The notes beneath the pieces are model-generated. The model was not told the origin of the DNA. It saw nothing but the letters and a program-made list of their open reading frames with translations, and did no database searches. Below are positions 42,742 through 51,670 of a stretch of DNA of 64,000 nt, piece by piece (the stretch's first letter is position 1; each line of letters starts with the position of its first letter). A program made the position numbers and the translations under genes. The stretch comes from Paenibacillus beijingensis (GTDB taxonomy: Bacteria > Bacillota > Bacilli > Paenibacillales > Paenibacillaceae), in the NCBI RefSeq assembly GCF_000961095.1, contig NZ_CP011058.1, positions 2,306,001-2,370,000 of the forward strand, given 5' to 3'.

Positions 42742-43186
42742 GGGGCTGTCCTCCCGTACGGCTCATAAGCTTTCATAACCCGGAAACGGGGCTTTCTCAT
42801 AAGTGTTCGCATGAATGAGCACGTCCCAAATCACGTCCCTAATGACGTCCCAAATATCACGCAAAAAAAGGACCTCCAGTTCCGCTGGCTTCAGCGGAGC
42901 CGGAGGTCCTTTCTCGTTAAACCTGAAACCGCACATCAGCTATCGATCGAAATCGTATGTCTGACGGGAAAGCCTGCAATGGGCGGTGCATTAATCATTC
43001 GAAATCGCATGCCGAGAGGAAAACCTGCGATGGAGCATTAGTTATCGATCCAAATTGCATGTTCTGAAGGGAAAGCCTGCAAAGGTGCAGGATTTATCGA
43101 TCGGAATCGTATGTCTGGAGGGAAAACCTGCGATAGTACAGGAATTCCGGGCTCTTAAAGCCTGAACGTGAGACGGAATCGACAAT
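42742..43186. repeat. Dispersed intergenic repeat block: GGACCTCC hairpin plus four tandem ~51-bp units, copy 2
   Basis: Begins GGGGCTGTCC (42742). A hairpin AAAGGACCTCC/GGAGGTCCTTT (42867-42912) with an inner TCCGCTG/CAGCGGA stem equals the one at 25.35 kb. Four diverged units start at 42942, 42994, 43044 and 43096 (52, 50, 52 and 51 bp), each with ATCGATC..AAT and a GGGAAA.CCTGC core. The flank to 43186 matches 25226-25265 in inverted orientation. No believable gene in 42711-43476. Confidence 0.75.
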
Positions 43187-43476
43187 AAATGTATTTTTGC
43201 AGGAATTATTACGTAATCGATAAAAACATAGAAAAAAGATGTACGATCGCAGGTATTTCAAAAATTCCCCTTTCGCGCAAGAGTGATTACAGTGCGGTGT
43301 ACCTCGGTGTCCTCGGAATCGTCGGAACCGGGTAACCCCGAACCCCGACAACCCCCGGCTCCGGAACGAAATAAAGATATTTTACAGCTGATAACGGCAA
43401 TGAGGACCCATAAGGTCCGTAAGGATAGCCGCTGACTGACCCCGATCAAGAATTTCAATACCTCTCCTCTGGAGCA

Positions 43477-43570
43477 GCTTCGTGTTCTTACGAACGACTC
43501 GTTCTAGCACGCTTAACTCCCTAAGCTTCATGTTCTTACGCACGACCACTCTAGCACACTTAACTCCTAA
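43477..43570. repeat. Two tandem ~47-bp repeats upstream of the nucleoside transporter
   Basis: Units at 43477-43524 and 43525-43570 share GCTTC.TGTTCTTACG, CACGA/AACGAC, CTAGCAC and CTTAACTCC. They lie in non-coding DNA between ftsH and the BMP lipoprotein gene. An open frame on the minus strand across them only reflects the repeat. Confidence 0.6.
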
Positions 43571-43787
43571 GTTTCTTAATCCAGACAAATGAGGCGAGCT
43601 AAGCAGAGGAACATTCTAGAAAAAAGGGATATTGATGTAACTATAATGTCATATTTATCCTCACCCTCTTTAATTCAACAATGAACAAATGTTCACATTA
43701 ATTGAGTCGAGTAAGAAAAAACGCAAAAAACGAGGTTGAATTGTTACGTTCGTAAAGTTAATGTCACTATTATTTACATAAAAAGCA

Positions 43788-43815
43788 TTGACTCTTACAA
43801 TTGTTAGGATATAAT
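43788..43815 (+). promoter_or_regulatory. Sigma-A promoter of the nucleoside transporter lipoprotein gene
   Basis: TTGACT (43788-43793), 16 bases, perfect TATAAT (43810-43815), about 40 bases before the ATG. Confidence 0.7.
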
Positions 43816-43856
43816 AGCTATATTCAATGAAAAAGAAGATAGGGGAGAGTAAACAA

Positions 43857-44918
43857 ATGAAAAAAGTGCGCAAGACAATTGGTTTATTGTCAGTTGCCCT
43901 GCTGGCGATGACGCTTATTTTGGCAGGCTGCGGCAGCAAGTCGAATAATAGCGGCAGTGCCGGAACCGAGTCCGGTTCTACCAACTCCGGAAGCGGCGAT
44001 TCCAAAGCGGCCAGCATGAAAATCGGCATGGTAACGGACGGCGGCGGCATCAATGACAAGTCGTTTAACCAAAGCGCATGGGAAGGCCTGCAGCAGCTTA
44101 ATAAAGATACCGGCGTAGAAGTTAAACCGTTAGAGAGCAAAAGCGACGCCGATTTCGAACCTAACCTGAACACCTTTGTCAAAGATAAATACGATCTCAC
44201 TTGGGGCATCGGGTTTATGATGAATGCCGCCCTCAAAAAAGTAGCGGACGAAAACCCGGACGCGAAACTGGGCAGCATCGACAGCGTGGTTGACGCACCG
44301 AACGTCGAATCGGTTACGTTCGCGGAACATGAAGGCTCCTTCCTCGTCGGCGTCGTTGCCGGTCTGATGACGAAAACGAACAAAATCGGTTTTGTCGGCG
44401 GCATGGACCTTCCGCTGATCAAGAAATTCGAAGCCGGCTTCAAAGCAGGCGTTGCCGCGGTTAACCCTAACGCAACGGTAACAGCCAACTATGTCGGCGA
44501 CTTTACGAAACCGGACCTTGGCAAAGCGGCGGCGGCAACGATTTACAATGCCGGTGCAGACATTATTTATCATGCGGCTGGCGGCAGCGGCAACGGCGTC
44601 TTCACGGAAGCGAAAGACCGCTTGTCCTCCGGACAGAAAGTATGGGTAATCGGCGTCGATAAAGACCAAGCGATTGAATTCGGCGACGACATCACCCTCA
44701 CTTCGATGGTTAAACGTGTGGACCTGGCAGTCCAAATCGTCTCCAAAGACGTGATCGATGGTAAATTTGAAGGCGGTAAAGAACGTGTTCTCTCTCTGAA
44801 AGACGGTGGAGTAGGACTGCCGGAAACAAACAAAAACATTCCGGATGACGTTCTGGCCAAAGTAAATGAATACAAAGACAAAATTATTAGCGGGGAAATT
44901 AAAGTACCTACCGAATAA
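43857..44918 (+). CDS. BMP-family nucleoside-binding lipoprotein (NupN-like)
   Basis: The 353-residue precursor has a lipobox ending at Cys25 (LILAGC) and a Ser/Gly/Asn linker. The BMP fold starts KIGMVTDGGGINDKSFNQSAWEGL, with HAAGGSGNGVF and VIGVDKDQ. BMP lipoproteins bind nucleosides for ABC import (B. subtilis NupN, guanosine). The ATG at 43857 follows AGGGGAGAG; an ATG ten codons upstream is not needed. A terminator follows, so the binding protein is made in excess over the downstream ATPase and permeases. Confidence 0.92.
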   Translation: MKKVRKTIGLLSVALLAMTLILAGCGSKSNNSGSAGTESGSTNSGSGDSKAASMKIGMVTDGGGINDKSFNQSAWEGLQQLNKDTGVEVKPLESKSDADFEPNLNTFVKDKYDLTWGIGFMMNAALKKVADENPDAKLGSIDSVVDAPNVESVTFAEHEGSFLVGVVAGLMTKTNKIGFVGGMDLPLIKKFEAGFKAGVAAVNPNATVTANYVGDFTKPDLGKAAAATIYNAGADIIYHAAGGSGNGVFTEAKDRLSSGQKVWVIGVDKDQAIEFGDDITLTSMVKRVDLAVQIVSKDVIDGKFEGGKERVLSLKDGGVGLPETNKNIPDDVLAKVNEYKDKIISGEIKVPTE

Positions 44919-45010
44919 GGCTGTTTCTTTAGACGGTACGGACGTCTAATTGTCGAGATTGGCTGATCTGGCGCCTCCCGACAAGGACAGTATCCGATCA
45001 GCCGATAATA

Positions 45011-45041
45011 CAAGGCCGGCGTTATGCCGGTCTTGTTTTTT
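45011..45041 (+). terminator. Terminator after the BMP lipoprotein gene
   Basis: CAAGGCCGGC pairs with GCCGGTCTTG (45011-45020 with 45026-45035, one G-T pair), then six T. The rest of 44919-45234 shows only a GGCTGATC/GATCAGCC inverted repeat before this hairpin and no gene. Confidence 0.8.
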
Positions 45042-45234
45042 GTCGAATTATAAGAAAAAATAACGTTTCACGCGTAACATTCTTATCTTTCACCGCGAAA
45101 CGTATAGTCGCCCGTTAAAAAGGGGTCAGTCGTTTCTGCATGATGAAAAAGGAAATCCGCATTCGCGCAAGAATGATACATCAGGAAGATTTCAGGCGCT
45201 GCGGATAAGGCAATCGCGGAAGAGAGGGATCAAC

Positions 45235-46800
45235 ATGGACCAAGCCCAGACAGTAGTCGAACTGCAAGGCATAACGAAACGGTTTCCCGGCATTGTGGCC
45301 AACGACGGGATCAGCCTTCAGCTTCGCAAAGGTCAAATTCATGCGCTTCTTGGCGAAAACGGCGCAGGCAAGTCAACGTTAATGAATATTTTATTTGGAC
45401 TTTATCAGCCGGATGAAGGTCAAATCCGGATCGACGGCAAGCCGGTCGTCATCGAAGGCCCCGGCAAAGCGATCGAGCTCGGCATCGGCATGGTCCATCA
45501 GCATTTCAAATTGGTGCAGCCGTTTACGGTTGCGGAAAACATTATTTTGGGCCATGAGCCCAGAAAAGGAATGACGATCGATTACAAAACCGCAAACGAG
45601 AAGGTTCGCGCGCTCTCCGAGCAGTATGGATTGAAAATCGACCCCCGCATGCGTGTGCAGGACATTACGGTCGGCATGCAGCAGCGGGTTGAAATTTTAA
45701 AAACGTTGTACCGCGGCGCCAATATCTTGATTTTTGACGAACCGACAGCCGTGCTTACCGTACAGGAAATTGAGGAACTGATCGCCATTCTTCGCAATTT
45801 GGCCAATAAAGGGAATTCGATCATTTTGATTACCCACAAATTAAAGGAAATTATGGCCCTTGCCGATCAAGTGACCGTTGTCCGCCGGGGAAAAGTTGTC
45901 GGAAGCGTTGCGGTCGACCAGACGGATGAACGGCAGCTTGCGGAGATGATGGTCGGACGTTCGGTTACGTTTCAGGTGGATAAACAAAAAAGCAAGCCGG
46001 GCGATACGGTGCTGGAAGTGACCGATTTGTCGATGAACGGGGAACATGGCAAGAAGGTGCTAGATGACATTACGTTTAACATCCGGGAAGGCGAAATTTT
46101 CGGTATTGCGGGTGTGGACGGCAACGGGCAGAGCGAGCTTGTGGAGGCGATTACGGGGATGCGAAGCATTGACGGCGGCCGCGTAACGCTGCAGGGCAAA
46201 GATCTGACCAATAAGCCGACCCGCTTCATTATGGAAGCCGGCGTCTCGCATATTCCGGAAGATCGTCACAAGCACGGATTGGTGCTCGATTTTACAGTCA
46301 GTGAAAATATGGCGCTCGGCAGTTATTATAAACCGCCGTTCAGCCGTAACGGGCTGCTTGATTACAAGGCGATGGATAGCAGCGCCAAAGAGCTGGCGGC
46401 GGAATTTGACGTGCGGACGCCGACGATTCATAATCAGGCGCGTTCCCTCTCGGGCGGAAACCAGCAGAAGGCGATCATTGCCCGGGAATTAAAACGAAAT
46501 CCGAATCTGATTATCGCGGTGCAGCCGACCCGCGGTCTGGATGTCGGCGCCATCGAATTTGTGCATAAGCGGCTCCTGGAAGCGCGCGACCAAGGCAAGG
46601 CGGTGCTGCTTGTCTCGTTCGAGCTGGACGAGCTGTACGGACTTTCCGACCGGATTGCCGTTATTTGCGGAGGCCGTTTCATGGGACAGATGGATGCGGA
46701 AGAAATTGACGAAGAAAAGATTGGTTTGATGATGGCAGGCAATGCAAGCGACAGCGCCGAGCCGGCTGTGAAGGCAAACCGGGCAGACGGGGAGGTTTGA
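45235..46800 (+). CDS. Nucleoside ABC transporter ATP-binding protein, two ABC domains (NupO-like)
   Basis: 521 residues containing two ATPase domains. Domain 1 has Walker A GENGAGKST (40-48), MVHQHFKLV Q-loop, and a degenerate signature (VGMQQRVEI) as in this family. Domain 2 starts about residue 262, with a degenerate Walker A (GVDGNGQSE) and a good signature LSGGNQQK. It is the energiser of the BMP-type transporter. Start ATG follows AGAGAGGG. Two bases separate it from the next permease gene. Confidence 0.92.
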   Translation: MDQAQTVVELQGITKRFPGIVANDGISLQLRKGQIHALLGENGAGKSTLMNILFGLYQPDEGQIRIDGKPVVIEGPGKAIELGIGMVHQHFKLVQPFTVAENIILGHEPRKGMTIDYKTANEKVRALSEQYGLKIDPRMRVQDITVGMQQRVEILKTLYRGANILIFDEPTAVLTVQEIEELIAILRNLANKGNSIILITHKLKEIMALADQVTVVRRGKVVGSVAVDQTDERQLAEMMVGRSVTFQVDKQKSKPGDTVLEVTDLSMNGEHGKKVLDDITFNIREGEIFGIAGVDGNGQSELVEAITGMRSIDGGRVTLQGKDLTNKPTRFIMEAGVSHIPEDRHKHGLVLDFTVSENMALGSYYKPPFSRNGLLDYKAMDSSAKELAAEFDVRTPTIHNQARSLSGGNQQKAIIARELKRNPNLIIAVQPTRGLDVGAIEFVHKRLLEARDQGKAVLLVSFELDELYGLSDRIAVICGGRFMGQMDAEEIDEEKIGLMMAGNASDSAEPAVKANRADGEV

Positions 46801-46801
46801 G

Positions 46802-47884
46802 ATGAACATTTTCAGCAAAATATTCAATAAACAGTCGGCGCTAATCCCGCTCGTCGCGATATTGCTCGGACTGTTGTTCGGTGCGATTGTCATGCTTATC
46901 GGCGGCTACAATCCGATTGATGCTTACCTGGCTCTTATCGACAAGGTATTCGGCAATCCTTACGATTTCGGCGAAGCGCTGCGCGCCGTAACGCCTCTTA
47001 TCTTCACAGGGCTGTGTGTCGCCTTTGCGTTTCGTTCCGGTCTGTTTAACATCGGCGCGGAAGGCCAGTTTATTGCGGGGATGACCGGCGCGTCGATCGT
47101 CGGCATCAAGCTCAATCTGCCATGGTTTATCCATGCTCCGCTTGCGGTCGTCGTAGGCGCTGTATTCGGAGGTTTGTGGGCAGCGCTGGCCGGCTATCTG
47201 AAAGCGAAACGGGGCGTCAACGAAGTCATTTCCACCATCATGCTGAACTGGATTGCGCTGTTTGGCGCAAACTTGATCGTCAACCGCCTTTTGATTGAAA
47301 AAGGGCAGCAGCGCTCGGTGCATATTCACGATTCCGCTTCCGCATCGATGGACTGGACTTCGGCCATTCTCGACAACGCGCGTATCCATTGGGGAACGCT
47401 CGTAGGCCTTGTTTGCGTCGCCGTGTTTTATATCGTGCTTTGGAAAACGAAACAAGGCTACGAGCTCCGCGCCAGCGGACATAATCCGGAAGCCGCCCGC
47501 TATGCAGGAATAAACGTACAGCGCAACATTATTAAAGCGATGTTCATTTCCGGTTTGTTTGCCGGCCTGGGGGGCGCATTCGAGGTGCTCGGCGTCTTCA
47601 AGTACCAAGCGATCCTTACCGTTTCGCCGGGTTACGGCTTCGACGGTATCGCCGTCTCGCTGCTCGGGGGCAACAATCCGGTCGGTATTCTGCTCGGTTC
47701 CATTTTGTTCGGTTTCCTTTCATACGGGTCGGCGGGCATGAGCTTTGAAGCGGATGTGCCCAATGAAATTATCCGGATCGTCATCGGCTCGGTCATCTTC
47801 TTTGTTGCCTCCCACGGCATTGTGCAGCTGTTTCTTAAACCGTTTTATTTCAAACGGGCGCGCAAACGGAAGGAGGCGGTGTAG
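46802..47884 (+). CDS. Nucleoside ABC transporter permease (NupP-like)
   Basis: 360 residues with about ten hydrophobic segments. It has the BMP-transporter permease blocks ALRAVTPLIFTGLCVAFAFRSGLFNIGAEGQ (residues 60-90) and GFDGIAVSLLGGNNP. It begins right after the ATPase stop and ends immediately before the second permease start, so all are one operon. Confidence 0.92.
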   Translation: MNIFSKIFNKQSALIPLVAILLGLLFGAIVMLIGGYNPIDAYLALIDKVFGNPYDFGEALRAVTPLIFTGLCVAFAFRSGLFNIGAEGQFIAGMTGASIVGIKLNLPWFIHAPLAVVVGAVFGGLWAALAGYLKAKRGVNEVISTIMLNWIALFGANLIVNRLLIEKGQQRSVHIHDSASASMDWTSAILDNARIHWGTLVGLVCVAVFYIVLWKTKQGYELRASGHNPEAARYAGINVQRNIIKAMFISGLFAGLGGAFEVLGVFKYQAILTVSPGYGFDGIAVSLLGGNNPVGILLGSILFGFLSYGSAGMSFEADVPNEIIRIVIGSVIFFVASHGIVQLFLKPFYFKRARKRKEAV

Positions 47885-48844
47885 ATGGACATCATCACCA
47901 CATTAGGCCAGCTGATGAATACAACGCTCGTGTTCTCGACGGCGCTCATTTTCGTCGCGCTGGGCGGCATTTTCACGGAACGGTCCGGGGTCGTCAATAT
48001 CGGTCTCGAAGGCTTGATGACCGCCGGCGCATTCGCCGCTGCCGTTGCAGCCAATTTTGTGGAAGCTGGCGGCGGCGCGGGGGCGCCGTGGATTGCGCTC
48101 ATTGCGGCGATTTTGTGCGGCACGCTGTTCTCGCTGCTGCATGCGGTGGCGACGGTGACGTTTAAAGCCAACCAGGTCATCATCGGTGTTGTCATGAACA
48201 TTTTCGTGCTGGGGCTGACTGTATATCTCGTGAAAAGCCTCTATGACGGCCAAGGCCAGACGGAAACGATTAAAGAGGCATTTTCAAGGGTCGCAGTACC
48301 GTATTTGTCGAAAATTCCATTTTTCGGCGAGGCGCTGTTTCGCGCTTATCCGACAACGTATATTTGCTACGCACTCATTATCATCAGTTACTTCGTGCTT
48401 TACAAGACGGCATTCGGCCTCAGGCTGCGCTCCGTCGGCGAGCATCCCGGCGCTGCGGACACGGTCGGCATCAGCGTGACCAAATACCGCTACATCGGCG
48501 TGCTGCTCAGCGGCGCACTGGCAGGTCTTGGCGGCGCGACGATTACGCTGACAACAACGAACGATTTTTCGCATACGACGATATCCGGTCAAGGCTTCAT
48601 TGCGATTGCGGCGATCGTATTCGGCAGATGGCACCCGATCGGCGCGGCTGCTGCCGCCACCTTCTTCGGTTTGGCGCAAGCGCTGCGTAATTTCGCCCAG
48701 CTGTTCGATTTTTCCAAGCATATTCCGAATGAAGTTCTTTATATGCTGCCGTATGTGCTGACGCTGCTCGTGCTCGCCTTCTCGGCCGGCAAATCGAACG
48801 CTCCAGCCGCTGCGGGAGAACCGTACGATCCGGGCAAACGATAG
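47885..48844 (+). CDS. Nucleoside ABC transporter permease (NupQ-like)
   Basis: 319 residues with about eight to ten membrane segments: VFSTALIFVALGGIFTERSGVVNIGLEG, then GVVMNIFVLGLTVYL and GQGFIAIAAIVFGRWHPIGA are typical of this second BMP-system permease. Its ATG directly follows the previous stop codon. No terminator is evident before the nadA promoter. Confidence 0.92.
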   Translation: MDIITTLGQLMNTTLVFSTALIFVALGGIFTERSGVVNIGLEGLMTAGAFAAAVAANFVEAGGGAGAPWIALIAAILCGTLFSLLHAVATVTFKANQVIIGVVMNIFVLGLTVYLVKSLYDGQGQTETIKEAFSRVAVPYLSKIPFFGEALFRAYPTTYICYALIIISYFVLYKTAFGLRLRSVGEHPGAADTVGISVTKYRYIGVLLSGALAGLGGATITLTTTNDFSHTTISGQGFIAIAAIVFGRWHPIGAAAAATFFGLAQALRNFAQLFDFSKHIPNEVLYMLPYVLTLLVLAFSAGKSNAPAAAGEPYDPGKR

Positions 48845-48867
48845 CGGAAATCCCTTTGCAATGCTTG

Positions 48868-48896
48868 TTGACAGTCTTGAAGCGGAAGTGTAAATT
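48868..48896 (+). promoter_or_regulatory. Sigma-A promoter of the nadABC-coaX operon
   Basis: A perfect TTGACA (48868-48873), 17 bases, TAAATT (48891-48896). Transcription from about 48903 leaves a leader of some 175 bases before nadA. Confidence 0.65.
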
Positions 48897-48958
48897 AAAG
48901 GTTAAATCAATGATTTCACACCGCTTGGTGCATAGTATAAATAAACGCATTTTTAATG

Positions 48959-49036
48959 GCCGCTCACCAATAGGCGGAACCCGCAAGGGACTCCGAACGC
49001 CCCGTGCATGCACGGGGCTTGTCTGCCGGTGGCGGC
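48959..49036 (+). ncRNA. Structured 5' leader of nadA, candidate cis-regulatory RNA
   Basis: The closing stem pairs 48959-48963 with 49032-49036 and 48965-48968 with 49028-49031. After a 4-base AATA bulge it continues as 48973-48978 with 49022-49027. Inside are a short hairpin CCC-GCAA-GGG with a GNRA tetraloop (48980-48989) and a perfect 20-base palindromic hairpin (48999-49018). This is a three-way-junction architecture. It does not match a riboswitch class that I recognise. Confidence 0.45.
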
Positions 49037-49077
49037 TGTTATGCGCTTATTGCACGTACAAAGGAGATGGATTCGCC

Positions 49078-50016
49078 GTGGAAGCACTGGCTTTGGAGCG
49101 CAAAGCGGAACAAAACCGCGAGCTGCGCGAGAGACTGCTCCAGCTGAAGAAAGAACGCAACGCCATTATTCTTGCTCATTATTACCAGCGTGACGAAATA
49201 CAGGAAGTGGCCGATTTCAGAGGCGACTCTTTCTTGCTCGCCCAAAAAGCGGCTGCGACGGATGCCGACGTCATCGTGTTTTGCGGCGTTCACTTTATGG
49301 GCGAAAGTGCCAAAATTTTAGCGCCGAACAAGACGGTCATTATTCCGGACGAGCGTGCCGGCTGCCCGATGGCCGATATGGTCAATGTGGACGGGCTGCG
49401 CAAGCTTAAAGCCGAGCACCCGAACGCCACAGTTGTGACGTATATCAACTCGTCGGCGGAAATTAAAGCCGAAACCGATATTTGCTGTACGTCGGCCAAT
49501 GCGGTTAAAGTCGTAAACTCGGTGGAAGGCGACGAAGTGATCTGGGTGCCGGACAAAAACCTCGGGCATTACGTGCAGCAGCATACCGACAAAAAGATGA
49601 TTATTTGGGAAGGGTACTGCAACACCCACGATATGCTGACCGTTAAGGACGTCGAGGAAATGAAAGCGAAGTATCCGAACGCCGAATTTGTCGTTCACCC
49701 CGAATGCCGTCCGGAAGTGGTGGAGCTGGGGGATTTTGTCGGAAGTACAACGGCAATTATCAAATATTGCAAAGAATCGAAAGCGAAGGAATTTATTGTC
49801 GGCACCGAAGACGGAACAGGGTACCAGCTGCGTCTGGACAGCCCGGACAAGACGTTCCATTTCGCTTCCAAATATTTGGTTTGTCCGAACATGAAAGTAA
49901 ACAATTTGAAGAAGCTGGTCCGCTGTTTGGAAAATATGCAGCCGCAAATTTACGTCCCGCCTCAAATTGCCGACAAAGCGCGGTTGTCGCTCGAGCGTAT
50001 GCTACAGGTGAAATAG
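49078..50016 (+). CDS. nadA: Quinolinate synthase A
   Basis: NadA condenses iminoaspartate with DHAP to quinolinate using a [4Fe-4S] cluster. The 312-residue protein has IILAHYYQRDEIQEVADF and the three cluster cysteines in FCGVHFMGE (Cys69), HPECRPEV and YLVCPNMK. The GTG at 49078 lies 11 bases after AAAGGAGA. The frame is open 74 codons further upstream, but that region is the structured leader and is not protein-like. First gene of nadABC-coaX. Confidence 0.94.
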   Translation: MEALALERKAEQNRELRERLLQLKKERNAIILAHYYQRDEIQEVADFRGDSFLLAQKAAATDADVIVFCGVHFMGESAKILAPNKTVIIPDERAGCPMADMVNVDGLRKLKAEHPNATVVTYINSSAEIKAETDICCTSANAVKVVNSVEGDEVIWVPDKNLGHYVQQHTDKKMIIWEGYCNTHDMLTVKDVEEMKAKYPNAEFVVHPECRPEVVELGDFVGSTTAIIKYCKESKAKEFIVGTEDGTGYQLRLDSPDKTFHFASKYLVCPNMKVNNLKKLVRCLENMQPQIYVPPQIADKARLSLERMLQVK

Positions 50017-50056
50017 AGTAGCATGCGCTACTCTCATGTTTGGAGGAGCCTTACTG

Positions 50057-51670
50057 ATGATACCGAGATATCTCGTTGATGTCGCACTGGACGAGCTGCC
50101 CGTAATCGAGAAAGACGTTATTGTCATCGGGGCCGGCATCGCCGGTCTCTTTACCGCGATCCGTGCAAGCGAACATCATTCGGTGCTGATCATTACGAAA
50201 AAATCACTGCTGGACAGCAACACCCGTTATGCGCAGGGCGGCATCGCAGCCGTCATTTCCGACGAGGATTCCCCCGCTTATCACCGGCAGGATACGCTAA
50301 TTGCCGGGGCGGGCCTATGCGACGACGAGGCGGTCGATGTACTCGTGAACGAAGGCCCTCACGGCGTGCGCAGCCTTGTGCGCATGGGAACGCAGTTCGA
50401 TTTGGAAAACGGGGAGTTCGCGCTTACGAAGGAAGGAGCGCACAGCCAGCGTCGTATTTTGCATGCCAATGGGGATGCCACCGGCTTCGAAATCGTGCGC
50501 GCATTGTCGAAGAAAGCGGTCGCAAACCCGGCCATCGAAGTGTGGGACGATCATTTTGCCATTGACCTCGTGACTCAAAACGGCGAATGCTGCGGCGTGC
50601 TCGTGCAGAAGCCCGACGGACAGCGCGTGTTCGTAAAGGGCAATGCGACCGTTCTTTGCTCGGGCGGGTCGGGCCAACTGTTCCGCTATACGACGAATCC
50701 GGAGGTAGCGACCGGGGACGGCATCGCGATGGCGTACCGTGCCGGGGCTTTGATTCGCGATGTGGAATTTATTCAATTTCACCCGACGGCGCTTTGCTAT
50801 CCCGGCGCGCCGCGGTTTCTCATATCCGAAGCGGTGCGCGGCGAAGGTGCCGTGCTGCGCAATATTCGCGGCGAACGCTTTATGGAGCGTTACCATCCGC
50901 AGCTGGAGCTCGCTCCGCGCGATGTCGTCGCCAGAGCGATCGTAAACGAAATCGAAGAGACGAATTCGACGTTCGTCTATTTGGATGTGACGCACGAATC
51001 GGAAGAAATGGTTAAGCACCGTTTTCCGACGATTTATGGAGTTTGTTTGCAGTACGGGCTTGATTTGGCGACGGACTGGATTCCGGTCGCGCCTGCGGCG
51101 CACTATATGATGGGCGGCGTGAAAACCGATTTGAACGGCGAAACGAGCATCCCGAGGCTGTTCGCCTGCGGCGAAGTGTCGTCGACCGGCGTCCACGGCG
51201 CCAACCGGCTGGCCAGCAACTCGTTGTCGGAGGCGATCGTATTCGGACGCCGAATCGTCCGCCGCATAGGCGGAATGAAGCCGCTGACGATCCGGCCGGA
51301 AGTCCGGTACAAGAAGGAACGGAGCGGGTTTCCGACCCAGGCCGTCGTTGAGAAGCGGCTGAAGCTGCAAAAAATTATGGTCCGCTATGCCGGTCTGCAA
51401 CGCGAAGCGACGGGGCTCGCCAAAGGACTGTCGGAGCTGGAACGGCAGAAGCCGTTCTTTGCTTCGGTGCTGACCAAGCGCGAGGAGTTTGAATTTGCGA
51501 ATCTGCTGACCGGCGCCATGCTGACGACGCAGGCGGCGCTCGTGCGGGAAGAGAGCAGAGGCGCGCATTACCGGAAAGATTTCCCCAAGCGGGACGATCT
51601 GCTTTGGCGGAAGCATTCCGTTTTGCACAGGGAAGCGGGCGTAACGGAGGAGTCGTTTGAAAATGTCTGA
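50057..51670 (+). CDS. nadB: L-aspartate oxidase
   Basis: A flavoprotein that oxidises aspartate to iminoaspartate, the first step of de novo NAD synthesis. 537 residues: FAD-binding DVIVIGAGIAGLFTAI (about 20-35), the SLLDSNTRYAQGGIAAV block, HPTALCYPGAPRFLISEAVRGEGA and HGANRLASNSLSEA. The ATG at 50057 follows TTGGAGGAG; the ATG at 50036 precedes that site and is not used. It overlaps nadC by 8 bases. Confidence 0.95.
   Translation: MIPRYLVDVALDELPVIEKDVIVIGAGIAGLFTAIRASEHHSVLIITKKSLLDSNTRYAQGGIAAVISDEDSPAYHRQDTLIAGAGLCDDEAVDVLVNEGPHGVRSLVRMGTQFDLENGEFALTKEGAHSQRRILHANGDATGFEIVRALSKKAVANPAIEVWDDHFAIDLVTQNGECCGVLVQKPDGQRVFVKGNATVLCSGGSGQLFRYTTNPEVATGDGIAMAYRAGALIRDVEFIQFHPTALCYPGAPRFLISEAVRGEGAVLRNIRGERFMERYHPQLELAPRDVVARAIVNEIEETNSTFVYLDVTHESEEMVKHRFPTIYGVCLQYGLDLATDWIPVAPAAHYMMGGVKTDLNGETSIPRLFACGEVSSTGVHGANRLASNSLSEAIVFGRRIVRRIGGMKPLTIRPEVRYKKERSGFPTQAVVEKRLKLQKIMVRYAGLQREATGLAKGLSELERQKPFFASVLTKREEFEFANLLTGAMLTTQAALVREESRGAHYRKDFPKRDDLLWRKHSVLHREAGVTEESFENV

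Noticed and set aside
43094..43588. Two minus-strand frames of 85 and 68 codons before the nucleoside transporter
   Set aside because: They translate the tandem repeats and their flank; no ribosome sites.
43680..43830. PurBox-like CGAAC/TTCG motifs upstream of the nucleoside transporter
   Set aside because: The best matches reach only about 9 of 13 positions and the spacing between cores is wrong for a PurBox pair.
50315..51628. A 437-codon minus-strand frame inside nadB, with similar ones inside urtA, mfd, pabB and others
   Set aside because: All lie opposite well-identified genes, have no ribosome site and give low-complexity products.
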